64,000 nucleotides of DNA from Ignavibacteria bacterium (GTDB lineage: Bacteria; Bacteroidota; Ignavibacteria; Tepidaquicellales; OLB5): assembly GCA_017303675.1 (NCBI GenBank), contig JAFLBX010000001.1, positions 197,970 to 261,969 of the forward strand, in the 5' to 3' direction. How positions within the stretch are numbered: position 1 is the stretch's first letter; each line of letters starts with the position of its first letter. The notes beneath the pieces are model-generated. The model worked only from the letters and a program-made list of their open reading frames with translations. It was not told the origin of the DNA and made no database searches. Positions 54,516 through 62,986 of the stretch are shown here, one piece after another. The position numbers were made by a program, and so were the translations under genes.

Positions 54516-56489
54516 TTATTTGATAAGTATCATTTTCTTTGTATCAGTGTAACTGCCTGATTCCAGCTTATAGAAATAAACTCCGCTTGAAAATGCTGAT
54601 GCATCAAAGGTAATTGAATTTGTGCCGGCATTTTTAAATTCATTTAAAAGAGTTTTTATTTCTTTGCCTGTAACATCAAATATCTTGAGAGAAACCATCC
54701 CGCTGAGCGGTAAGCTGAAGCTTATAGTTGTCACCGGATTAAACGGATTTGGATAATTTTGGCTGAGTGAAAATTCAAACGGTGATCCATTACCTCTATC
54801 ATTTACTGAAAGCTCATCTGAAGCATTTACCAGAGGAAGATCGATATATGATTTGTTATTCAGATATACATAATTATAACCATTGTTGAGCACAGGCAGC
54901 ACAAAAGGATTAGTTCCTAAAAACCACTGATCATCTGCATGTGTATCCAGATTTGTGATAATTATTTTTATACGGTTGCCTGTTTTAAAAATATGTGAGT
55001 GAGCCTGGCCCTCAAAGTTTGCGGTTCTGCGTGAATTGGCAGTATAATTTCTGTCAGTATAGTTTATCCTGTTGATCAGCTTTTCCTTGCCGTTAGGCAG
55101 AACTTCCAGCACCTGGAAATTATACTGCGTAAACGTTGAAGCTGATGAAATATAATCCAGGTTCACTTTTGGTATGCCAAGCCATTTTTTATCGGAAGTT
55201 AATGCTGTGCTTGTAAAAGCTACGGAGTTCTTTTTGAACTTTGATGTGAATGTTGTTCCGGTGAATTCTTCGTTTACAGCTTCTTCCATTGTTAAACCGC
55301 CTGTAACCTGGTTACGGATCGAAACGCGGGTATTATTATTAGTACCGGCAGAAGTTGTTAATCTTCCGTTAGTATTGAAATAAAGGCGGTACGGCGCTGT
55401 TATGTTCTGCAGAGCTGTTTTTGAGCTGTCATGTTTAAATGTCCAGTACAAGCCGTTTGCGGGGTACATGGTTGAAGCATAATCATAGTTTGCAACAGGC
55501 ATTTTTGAGCCGTTAACATTAAACAGCCAATAGAAGAACCAATCATTGAAAAACTGCATATGCCAAGTATCTTCTGTTGGTGAGTTATCGCCTCCATGCC
55601 CCTGCACAGCTCCAAGGTAAAGCCTGAATGTTGAATTGGTATTAAGAACAGATGCCTTCATTATGCCCGAAGCATTGAAAAATTTATCCTGCCATGATCC
55701 TTCCATTATTAAAGGAACGCGGTTGTTTGAGATTGTTGTCATAAAGTCCCGGTTCTGCGGAAGATAAAACGCCAGGCTATCCCAATACTGTTTCTGCGAT
55801 GAATAGATCCAGTCGCTCATTCTTTCAACCTGGGGAGTGTATCTTGCAGTATCAGGAGTATATTCCACTGTCCATAACAAAGTCATTTTGATACAGCCGT
55901 TTTCGATCCAGCTTGTAGCAAAATTCGGCGGAGCCAATGCAGAAATTATAGTTTTAACATTCATGCCCATAGTGCAGGCCATATAAGGAACAAGCCCTCC
56001 CTGGGAACCGCCCATAACAAGAATATTATCAGGATTAATACCGTTTGGAGTATCCTGTTTAATAAAATTAATGAACTGTATCATATCCTGCGCTTCTGTT
56101 CTTGAAATGAGATTAGAAAGACCGGTGGAATTACCCTGACCCCTCATGCTGAAAGTAGTAGTATAATACCCGTATTCAGCCTGCGCTTTTGCAAACCCTG
56201 CAAGGGTTTCTTTGTTATCTCCGTAACCGTGCACAAAAACTACTGTTGGCCAGCCGCCTGCCGGTGGAGTTCCCTGCGGTATGAATTTCAAAGCATCAAG
56301 TATAGTACCATCACTTAAAGTAACTGTAAAATCTACCCTTGTTACCGGAACAGCATCTGTATTTGAATATTTCGGTAAGAGCTTTAAATAGTCGTAATTA
56401 TCTCTTGCCCGCTTTTGCTGAGAAAGTAAACTTCCCTGAATCAGGAAAACAGCAAGTAAAGCCAAAATTGTAAATTTAGCTGATCTCAT
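54516..56489 (-). CDS. Secreted S15/CocE-type alpha/beta hydrolase with T9SS sorting domain
   Basis: 657 residues from ATG 56489, chosen because a signal peptide begins at once (RSAKFTILALLAVFLIQGSLLSQ); an upstream ATG at 56519 would add ten residues. Alpha/beta hydrolase core: VFVHGYGDNKETLAGF, SMRGQGNST, then the nucleophile elbow VMGGSQGGLVP near 165. The His comes in AVQGHGGDNSPTEDTW. The second half (about 370-570) is the jelly-roll of X-Pro dipeptidyl-peptidase/CocE proteins (KIIITNLDTHADDQW). A T9SS domain closes it (QNYPNPFNPVTTI). Substrate could be a peptide, ester or polyester. Paralogue of the gene at 56872. Confidence 0.85.
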   Translation of the reverse strand: MRSAKFTILALLAVFLIQGSLLSQQKRARDNYDYLKLLPKYSNTDAVPVTRVDFTVTLSDGTILDALKFIPQGTPPAGGWPTVVFVHGYGDNKETLAGFAKAQAEYGYYTTTFSMRGQGNSTGLSNLISRTEAQDMIQFINFIKQDTPNGINPDNILVMGGSQGGLVPYMACTMGMNVKTIISALAPPNFATSWIENGCIKMTLLWTVEYTPDTARYTPQVERMSDWIYSSQKQYWDSLAFYLPQNRDFMTTISNNRVPLIMEGSWQDKFFNASGIMKASVLNTNSTFRLYLGAVQGHGGDNSPTEDTWHMQFFNDWFFYWLFNVNGSKMPVANYDYASTMYPANGLYWTFKHDSSKTALQNITAPYRLYFNTNGRLTTSAGTNNNTRVSIRNQVTGGLTMEEAVNEEFTGTTFTSKFKKNSVAFTSTALTSDKKWLGIPKVNLDYISSASTFTQYNFQVLEVLPNGKEKLINRINYTDRNYTANSRRTANFEGQAHSHIFKTGNRIKIIITNLDTHADDQWFLGTNPFVLPVLNNGYNYVYLNNKSYIDLPLVNASDELSVNDRGNGSPFEFSLSQNYPNPFNPVTTISFSLPLSGMVSLKIFDVTGKEIKTLLNEFKNAGTNSITFDASAFSSGVYFYKLESGSYTDTKKMILIK

Positions 56490-56571
56490 TTTATTCCCTA
56501 CTTTATATAATATTATCATAATTTAATAATAAAGGTATTTTGTTCCAAGACCACGGGATTTATACAATTTA

Positions 56572-56626
56572 AACCCCGTGTAAACACGGGGTTAAATTGG
56601 GATATGCAGTAGTTTGTTACTGCATA
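56572..56626. other. Two stem-loops downstream of the small membrane-protein gene
   Basis: aaccccgtg-taaa-cacggggtt (56572-56593) and tatgcagtag-tttg-ttactgcata (56603-56626, one mismatch). They stand between the 33-residue gene and the next hydrolase gene and could end its transcript. Confidence 0.5.
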
Positions 56627-56644
56627 CCAGGGTAAAGCAAAAAT

Positions 56645-56746
56645 TTACGCTTTTTTGATCTGTTTGTTGCTGTAAAAAAGGTAGCCTAATATTACAAACG
56701 GAAGCAAAAGGAATACAAAAATTACCGGCAATATTAATAGTGACAT
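56645..56746 (-). CDS. 33-residue single-TM membrane protein
   Basis: Minus-strand ATG at 56746, TAA at 56647-56645. The leader reads AAAGAGGAGAGTTAAGAA ahead of the ATG, a good Shine-Dalgarno for this genome. The protein is a hydrophobic helix (SLLILPVIFVFLLLPFVI, then LGYLFYSNKQIKKA), with N-out/basic C-in topology (KQIKKA). Hairpins lie on both sides (56793-56833 upstream, 56572-56626 downstream), so it could be an independent small transcript between the two paralogous hydrolases. I do not recognise a family; small oxidase or transporter subunits such as CydX, KdpF and CcoS are similar in size only. Confidence 0.6.
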   Translation of the reverse strand: MSLLILPVIFVFLLLPFVILGYLFYSNKQIKKA

Positions 56747-56792
56747 TTCTTAACTCTCCTCTTTATAAATATTTTATTCATTTTATCATTTA

Positions 56793-56833
56793 ATCAGATA
56801 TGGATATCCTGAGATCAAGATATCCATTCTGAT
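56793..56833 (-). terminator. Stem-loop after the second S15-type hydrolase gene
   Basis: atcaga-tatggatatc pairs with gatatccat-tctgat (one bulge), loop ctgagatcaa. Lies about 40 bases past the stop at 56872; no long T-run. Confidence 0.55.
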
Positions 56834-56871
56834 AATTTTCATATTTTGTTTAATTTATAATAATCATTTAA

Positions 56872-58908
56872 CTATTTAACAAGTGTCATTTTTCTTATAT
56901 CGGTGAATGAACCTGCAGTAAGCTTGTAGAAATACACACCGCTTGAAAGGTTCTGAGCATTGAACATTACATTATACGAACCGGGGTTTTGCATTTCGTT
57001 TACAAGCGTCTGCACTTCCCTACCAAGCAGATCGTAAACTTTCAATTCAACACGCTGAGCGTCAGCTATGGAGTACTGTATCATAGTGCTCGGGTTGAAC
57101 GGGTTCGGGTAATTCTGTGAAAGGCTGAATGAAACAGGATTATTGTTTCCTTCTGAATTATCCTCTTCGAAAGCCAGATCGAACCTGTGGCCTGCATTTG
57201 TGATAATAGGAAGCTCAACATATGAATTGCTGCTGAGATAAACTGTATGATCTCCGTTTTTCATGGTAGGCAGAACGAACGGATTTGTACCGAAGAACTC
57301 AACATCTGTGTGCGCTTTATCAAGATTTGTAATAATGATCTGGATCTTGCTTCCTGCCTGGAATTTATGTGAATGAGCCTGGCCGCGGAATGTAACCTGC
57401 CTTCTCTGTCCTTTTGTATAATTCCTGTCTGTAAAGTTCGCGCGGTTGATGAATCTTCTTTCGCCGCTTGGAAGCACTTCATATATCTGGTAATTGAACT
57501 GGCAGAATGTCTGTGCTGCTGATTTATAATCAAGCCTTACAACAGGCGCCCCTGTCCATTCAAGCGGAGCTGTTAAAGCGGTTGAAGTGAACTTAACTGA
57601 ATCTTTTTTGAACTTAGTTTCAAAATTCGCTCCTGTAAACTCATCATTAACTGCCTGCTGAAGTGTGTATCCGTTTGTAATCCTGTTCCTTAAAGTAACT
57701 GAATTGCTGCCTGATTGTACTGTGGTTTTTAATACACCGTTCTTATTCAGGTACAGCCTCATCGGAACAGAAGCATTTCTTAATAAAGTTGTGGAGCTAT
57801 CATGTGTGAATGAAAAATAGCGGTTTTCAACAACCGGGAAATGTGTATATGCATACTGGTATTTAGCCTGGTCAAAGATCGGGGTCTGCATTCCCCACAA
57901 AGTCTGGAAGAAGAAATTGTTGAACCAATCCATATGCCAAACATCTTCAGTATAAGATACATCGCTGCCGTGGCCGCGAACTGCGCCAAGATATGAAGTT
58001 AACGGAGCATTTGTAATTTTATCAATGTGGAGCATCCATCCATCAGCATTGAAGAATTTATCCTGCCATGCAGCTTCAACGAGTACAGGTGTTGTAATAT
58101 TGCCCAACCCGTTAACAAAATCCCTGCCGATAGGCATATAATATTTTAAGCTGTCCCAATATGGTTTTGTATCTGCATAGATCCAGTCTGACATTCTGTC
58201 AACCTGACCGTTGTATCTTGCAGTATCAGGGGTATATTCAATTGTCCATAATAATGACATTTTTGCGCAGCCGTTCTCAATCCAGCTTGAAGCGAAATCA
58301 GGGGGAGCAACTGAATTAATAATTGCTGCAACCTGCATTCCTCTGATAGCAGCTATCATAGGAACAGCGCCGCCCTGTGAGCCGCCCATGATGAGAATTT
58401 TTGAAGGATTTGAACCGTTAACTGAGTCACGTTTTACCCATTCAACTATTTCGATCAAGTCGTCTGCTTCAATTGTGCTGATGAGGTTTGATAATCCTCC
58501 TGATAAGCCCTGTCCGCGAACGCTGAAGGTCATAGTATAATAGCCGTATTCAGCCTGTGCACGGCAGAAATCTGCCAGAGTTTCTTTGTGATCGCCGTAC
58601 CCGTGGTGCATTATCACTGTATTCCATCCGCCTGCCGGAGGTGTAACGCCAACCGGAACGTATTTTAAGCAGTCAATAATTACACCGTCACGCATTGTGA
58701 TGGTGAAATCAGTGCGCTGAACTGCAGCGGGATTATCAGTCTGGATCGGGAGTAAATATGAAGGTGTCCATGTGTTAAGGTTTTTTGGTTTGTTCATGAC
58801 CTTTTTGTTCTGGGTATAAGTAACCTCAGAGTAAGCCATAAAAAAAAGAGCCAATGATAAGCATATCATCAATAGTCTCTTTGTATTTCGGGTTTCAATA
58901 GCATTCAT
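56872..58908 (-). CDS. Secreted S15/CocE-type alpha/beta hydrolase with T9SS sorting domain, second paralogue
   Basis: 678 residues. Signal segment at about 11-33 (RLLMICLSLALFFMAYSEVTYTQ). Hydrolase core: IMHHGYGDHKETLADFCRA, SVRGQGLSGG, nucleophile IMGGSQGGAVPM near 170, His in AVRGHGSDVSYTEDVW. The C-terminal jelly-roll (about 400-600) has IQIIITNLDKAHTDVEFFGTNPFVLP. T9SS domain SQNYPNPFNPSTMI. It parallels the gene at 54516 along its whole length (WDSLKYYMPIGRDF against WDSLAFYLPQNRDF), so this is an old tandem duplication. AAAGGA lies 13 bases ahead of the ATG, and a TATATTTG promoter-like element lies at 58992. Confidence 0.86.
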   Translation of the reverse strand: MNAIETRNTKRLLMICLSLALFFMAYSEVTYTQNKKVMNKPKNLNTWTPSYLLPIQTDNPAAVQRTDFTITMRDGVIIDCLKYVPVGVTPPAGGWNTVIMHHGYGDHKETLADFCRAQAEYGYYTMTFSVRGQGLSGGLSNLISTIEADDLIEIVEWVKRDSVNGSNPSKILIMGGSQGGAVPMIAAIRGMQVAAIINSVAPPDFASSWIENGCAKMSLLWTIEYTPDTARYNGQVDRMSDWIYADTKPYWDSLKYYMPIGRDFVNGLGNITTPVLVEAAWQDKFFNADGWMLHIDKITNAPLTSYLGAVRGHGSDVSYTEDVWHMDWFNNFFFQTLWGMQTPIFDQAKYQYAYTHFPVVENRYFSFTHDSSTTLLRNASVPMRLYLNKNGVLKTTVQSGSNSVTLRNRITNGYTLQQAVNDEFTGANFETKFKKDSVKFTSTALTAPLEWTGAPVVRLDYKSAAQTFCQFNYQIYEVLPSGERRFINRANFTDRNYTKGQRRQVTFRGQAHSHKFQAGSKIQIIITNLDKAHTDVEFFGTNPFVLPTMKNGDHTVYLSSNSYVELPIITNAGHRFDLAFEEDNSEGNNNPVSFSLSQNYPNPFNPSTMIQYSIADAQRVELKVYDLLGREVQTLVNEMQNPGSYNVMFNAQNLSSGVYFYKLTAGSFTDIRKMTLVK

Positions 58909-59731
58909 CTTAATAGATGTCCTTTCAGATATAGATTATTAATTAACAAAAAATCTATTCTGCTATTGTATTCCCTACGAATTATCTGATACAAATATAG
59001 CCCTCCGGCTAACCCTAAAACAATCGTAAATGCATGTAAATGCATAATTACCCTTAAAACCCAAATAATCCTCGATTCACTGTATAACGGTAGCCCGATA
59101 TTTTCTAACGTAATCGGGTGAGTTATTTTGTTCAGTATAATTGTGAAAATAACATAATTGCTATAAAGCATTGATATATATGGATTTGGAAAATTGATAC
59201 AAAGGTGTCTCACATATTTCTCAATATTCATATAATACTTTTGTATCGAATTTTGAGACAAAGCCGAATCGATCCAAAATGTCAATTTTGCAGGTGAATT
59301 TGAATTATTACTATGATGAGTAGTCTGGAAAACCCGAAAATCCGTGTAAATTTCAGGCAGCATTATTCTAATTTGTCTCATAAATTGAAGTGAAATATTA
59401 AAAACTCTGCATATTGTGTGATTCCCGTTAAATATTGCAGGAAGTCGCACCAATGGTCGTTTTTCAGTATAAATGAGACAGTGAGACACAACACAAAGTT
59501 CATGTAAGCTAGCGGGAATTAACAAAAATAGAGAATTGATCATATCCGGGTCATAATTGATTATATGCTTTACGCATATATCACAATATAATATATGATA
59601 TTATCATATGCAAGGGGGTGATGTTATTTTATATATATAAATATGAAGTTTTAATGTATTGATTTATATGAATATGACAATTAATATGCATGAATTATCT
59701 TATAAATTAATTTAACTCAGCCTTTTCTTAA
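58909..59731. other. 823-base gap upstream of the restriction-modification gene, with five TGAGACA/TGTCTCA heptamers
   Basis: I see no recognisable gene here. TGTCTCA at 59206 and 59374; TGAGACA at 59254, 59474 and 59482: five copies within 283 bases, against well under one expected by chance. The last 160 bases are extremely A+T-rich. A 212-codon open frame on the minus strand (59543-58905) spans most of the gap but matches no family and overlaps the hydrolase start and its promoter; it is treated as unsupported. Confidence 0.6.
58992..59023 (-). promoter_or_regulatory. Bacteroidetes-type promoter for the 56872-58908 gene
   Basis: Minus strand TTG (59023-59021), 21-base spacer, TATATTTG (58999-58992); transcription would start about 75 bases ahead of the ATG at 58908. 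Confidence 0.45.
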
Positions 59732-62700
59732 ATGACAATAGAGCAATATATTGAAAGCGTTAATAAAAGGTATAGGCTTGGTAATGCAACTGAACACACT
59801 TTCAGAGGTGACCTTCAACAGCTAATAGAAAGCCTTGTACCGGGGATAAATGCAACTAATGAACCGCAAAGACAGGCATGCGGAGCACCGGATTATATCC
59901 TTACCAAAAAAGAAATACCTATTGGTTACATAGAAGCAAAAGATATTGGCGATACTGATCTTGACGGCACAAAAAAAACCGGAAATAAAGAACAGTTCGA
60001 CCGCTACAAAGCCTCATTGGGCAATATAATTTTTACTGATTACATAAATTTCCATTTATACCGTGAAGGCGAATTTATTACTAAAATTGCTATTGCTGAG
60101 TTAACATCTAAAGGTATAAAACCCCTGCCTGAAAATTTTTCAGAATTTACAGTATTTATAAAAAGCTTTACTTCATATACAGGGCAAACGATAAAAGGCA
60201 GTAAAAAGCTTGCAATGATGATGGCTGATAAAGCTAAACTGCTTGCCTTAATAATTGAAAAAGCATTGGCGGGTGATGAAGAAACTCAGCAGAACAGTAC
60301 ATTAAAAGACCAGTTAACCGCTTTTAAGCAGATCCTGATACACGATATAACAGCAAAGGGTTTTGCAGATGTATACGCCCAGACCATTGCTTATGGAATG
60401 TTTGCAGCACGTTTGCATGACCCCACTTTACCAACATTCAGCAGGCAGGAAGCGGCGGAACTGATACCGAAATCAAATCCATTTCTGCGTAAGCTGTTTG
60501 GGTATATTGCGGGACCCGATATTGACGACCGCATAAAATGGATAGTTGACGACTTGACAGAAATTTTCCTGGCATGTAATGTAGAAGAGATACTTGCGAA
60601 TTTCGGCAAGGCTACCAAAACAGAAGACCCTATAATCCATTTTTACGAAACTTTCCTGAGTGAGTATGACCCTAAACTGCGCAAAGCCCGCGGCGTTTGG
60701 TACACGCCTGCACCTGTTGTGAATTTTATTGTAAGGGCTGTTGATGATATTTTAAAAACTGAATTTAACCTGCCGCAAGGTTTAGCAGATAACAGCAAAA
60801 CTAAAATAAAAGTAAATTTACAGGCAACAGATAAACGCTATAAAGAAAATATCAGAACTATTGAAGAAGAAGTTCACCGGGTGCAGATTTTAGACCCTGC
60901 AGCGGGTACGGGTACATTTTTAGCTGAAGTAGTTAAACAAATTTACGCAAAGTTCAAAAGCCAGCAGGGTATTTGGAGCGACTACGTTGAAACTAACTTA
61001 CTGCCCCGCTTAAACGGTTTTGAAATACTTATGGCAAGTTACGCAATGGCGCATTTAAAGCTTGACCTGCTGCTTAAAGAAACCGGCTACAAGCCAACAC
61101 ACCCCTCCTTTGGAGGGGCAGGGGGAGGTCGCTTGAGAGTTTACCTTACCAACAGCTTAGAAGAAAGCCACCCCGAAACCGGAACACTATTTGCGAATTG
61201 GTTAAGTACAGAAGCAAATGAGGCTAATTACATAAAACGTGATACGCCTGTAATGTGTGTAATTGGAAATCCTCCTTATGCTGTAAGTAGTTCTAATAAG
61301 GGCAAATGGATCCAAAATCTAATTTCAGAGTACAAAATAGATTTAAATGAACAAAAAATAAATCTAGACGATGATTATATAAAGTTCATTCGATATGGAC
61401 AGTATTTTATTGATAAAAATGGAAGTGGCATTTTAGCTTATATTTCAAATAATAGTTTTCTTGATGGTATAACGCACCGCCAAATGCGGAATCATCTTTT
61501 AAAAAGTTTTGATAAGATTTATGTTTTGGATTTACATGGTAATAGCAAAAAAAGAGAGGTTAGTCCCGATGGTTCTATAGATCAAAATGTATTTGATATA
61601 ATGCAGGGAGTTAGCATAAATATATTTGTGAAAACTGGTAAAAAAAGAAAAATAAATTTAGGATCCGTTTACCACAGTGAATTTTTTGGCAAAAGAGAGG
61701 ATAAGTATAAAAAACTAAACAAAAATACTATTAAGAATATAAACTGGGTTGAGCTAAATTATACCAGCCCCAATATGTTTTTTGTTCCAAAAAATTTTGA
61801 TGAAAGTAAAATGTATGATTCATATATTAGTCTGGATGATTTATTTTTATTAAAAGGACCAGGTTGTAAAACTGAAAGAGATGGTGTAAATATTAAATTT
61901 AGTTACAGAGACTTAAAAAATATATTAATAGACTTTATTAATTTAGACGAAAATGGTTTAAGAATCAAATATAATTTAAATAAAGATAGTAGAGATTGGA
62001 AAGTAAATTGGGCTAAAAAAGATGTTAAGGATAATTTTAATGATACATTGATTAAAGAATACTTGTACAGACCATTTGACAAAAGATACATTTATTATTC
62101 TGGTATTTCTAAAGGTTTTGTTGGTACACCAGGCTATAAAAGGTTTGCAAATATGCTCAAAGAAAATATTGGTCTAATTTACCCTAGAATGTGTAAAGGT
62201 AGAGGTGGTTTTCAACATGGATTTATTTCAAAGAATATTATTGATGTTGCAAGTGGTGATGCTTTTTCAGGTGCGGGTACTTTTTTCGCCCCATTATACT
62301 TATATCCACTAACAAGCATTCAACAAAATGTTTTAGTATCCAAAGAAAGAACACCAAATCTTAATCCGGAAATTGTAAAGGAAATAGCAGAGAAATTGGG
62401 ATTAACATTTGTGCATGAAAAGACCTCCCCAACCCCTCTAAAGGAGGGGCTCGAGAAGCAAACATCGGCTACCTTGAAGCAAGGTGAGACTTTTGCCCCG
62501 ATTGATATTTTAGATTACATATACGCGGTGCTGCACTCACCAGCATACAGAGAAAAATACAAAGAATTCTTAAAGATAGATTTCCCGAGAGTTCCGTATC
62601 CAAAAGATAAAAAAACATTTTGGAAATTAGTTAAGTTGGGCGGGGAATTGAGGGAAATACATTTGCTTGAGAGTCCCGAGGTAGATAAATTTAAAACTAA

Positions 62701-62986
62701 ATATCCGGTCACTGGTGATAATGTTGTAGATAAGCCAAAATATATTGAGGTAAAATCGGGGGTAGGCAAAGTACATATTAACAGTTCGCAGTATTTTGAA
62801 AATGTACCGGAAGCAGCATGGCATTTTTACATAGGCGGTTATCAGCCTGCACAGAAGTGGCTTAAAGACCGCAAAGGCAGAAAATTAGAGTTTGATGATA
62901 TATTGCATTACCAAAAGATAATTGTTGCATTAACTGAAACGGGCCGGCTGATGAGTGAGATCGATAAGGTGGGGGTAGAGTGGTAA
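59732..62986 (+). CDS. Type ISP/IIG-like restriction-modification enzyme (nuclease + N6-adenine methyltransferase + target recognition in one chain)
   Basis: 1084 residues. N-terminal PD-ExK nuclease: Asp54 in GAPDYILTK and Glu68/Lys70 in GYIEAKD. Then a helical spacer, with no Walker A/B helicase motifs seen. The methyltransferase has motif I LDPAAGTGTFLAE (Asp388) and motif IV GNPPYAV (Asn513), typical of N6-adenine type. The C-terminal target-recognition half ends FYIGGYQPAQKWLKDRKGRKLEFDD, the Type ISP C-terminal domain. One chain would both methylate and cut. Known Type ISP enzymes are about 1500-1600 residues with a helicase; this one lacks it. The stretch 61260-62340 is visibly more A+T-rich than either flank. 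Two palindromic repeats are inserted in frame. A short coupled ORF follows. Confidence 0.88.
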   Translation: MTIEQYIESVNKRYRLGNATEHTFRGDLQQLIESLVPGINATNEPQRQACGAPDYILTKKEIPIGYIEAKDIGDTDLDGTKKTGNKEQFDRYKASLGNIIFTDYINFHLYREGEFITKIAIAELTSKGIKPLPENFSEFTVFIKSFTSYTGQTIKGSKKLAMMMADKAKLLALIIEKALAGDEETQQNSTLKDQLTAFKQILIHDITAKGFADVYAQTIAYGMFAARLHDPTLPTFSRQEAAELIPKSNPFLRKLFGYIAGPDIDDRIKWIVDDLTEIFLACNVEEILANFGKATKTEDPIIHFYETFLSEYDPKLRKARGVWYTPAPVVNFIVRAVDDILKTEFNLPQGLADNSKTKIKVNLQATDKRYKENIRTIEEEVHRVQILDPAAGTGTFLAEVVKQIYAKFKSQQGIWSDYVETNLLPRLNGFEILMASYAMAHLKLDLLLKETGYKPTHPSFGGAGGGRLRVYLTNSLEESHPETGTLFANWLSTEANEANYIKRDTPVMCVIGNPPYAVSSSNKGKWIQNLISEYKIDLNEQKINLDDDYIKFIRYGQYFIDKNGSGILAYISNNSFLDGITHRQMRNHLLKSFDKIYVLDLHGNSKKREVSPDGSIDQNVFDIMQGVSINIFVKTGKKRKINLGSVYHSEFFGKREDKYKKLNKNTIKNINWVELNYTSPNMFFVPKNFDESKMYDSYISLDDLFLLKGPGCKTERDGVNIKFSYRDLKNILIDFINLDENGLRIKYNLNKDSRDWKVNWAKKDVKDNFNDTLIKEYLYRPFDKRYIYYSGISKGFVGTPGYKRFANMLKENIGLIYPRMCKGRGGFQHGFISKNIIDVASGDAFSGAGTFFAPLYLYPLTSIQQNVLVSKERTPNLNPEIVKEIAEKLGLTFVHEKTSPTPLKEGLEKQTSATLKQGETFAPIDILDYIYAVLHSPAYREKYKEFLKIDFPRVPYPKDKKTFWKLVKLGGELREIHLLESPEVDKFKTKYPVTGDNVVDKPKYIEVKSGVGKVHINSSQYFENVPEAAWHFYIGGYQPAQKWLKDRKGRKLEFDDILHYQKIIVALTETGRLMSEIDKVGVEW
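61101..61130 (+). repeat. Palindromic G/C-rich repeat inside the restriction-modification gene, copy A
   Basis: acccctcctttggaggggcagggggaggtc, kept in frame and encoding about PSFGGAGGG (residues about 457-467). The other orientation of the same element is at 62422. Confidence 0.75.
62422..62450 (-). repeat. Palindromic G/C-rich repeat inside the restriction-modification gene, copy B (inverted)
   Basis: The reverse complement, gcccctcctttagaggggttggggaggtc, matches copy A closely. It encodes about TSPTPLKEGL (residues about 897-907), in frame. Confidence 0.75.

Noticed and set aside
59607-59654. Purine run with GTG/ATG and a 14-codon frame (aagggggtgatg)
   Set aside because: Very short, ends in A+T-rich sequence; no support as a peptide gene.
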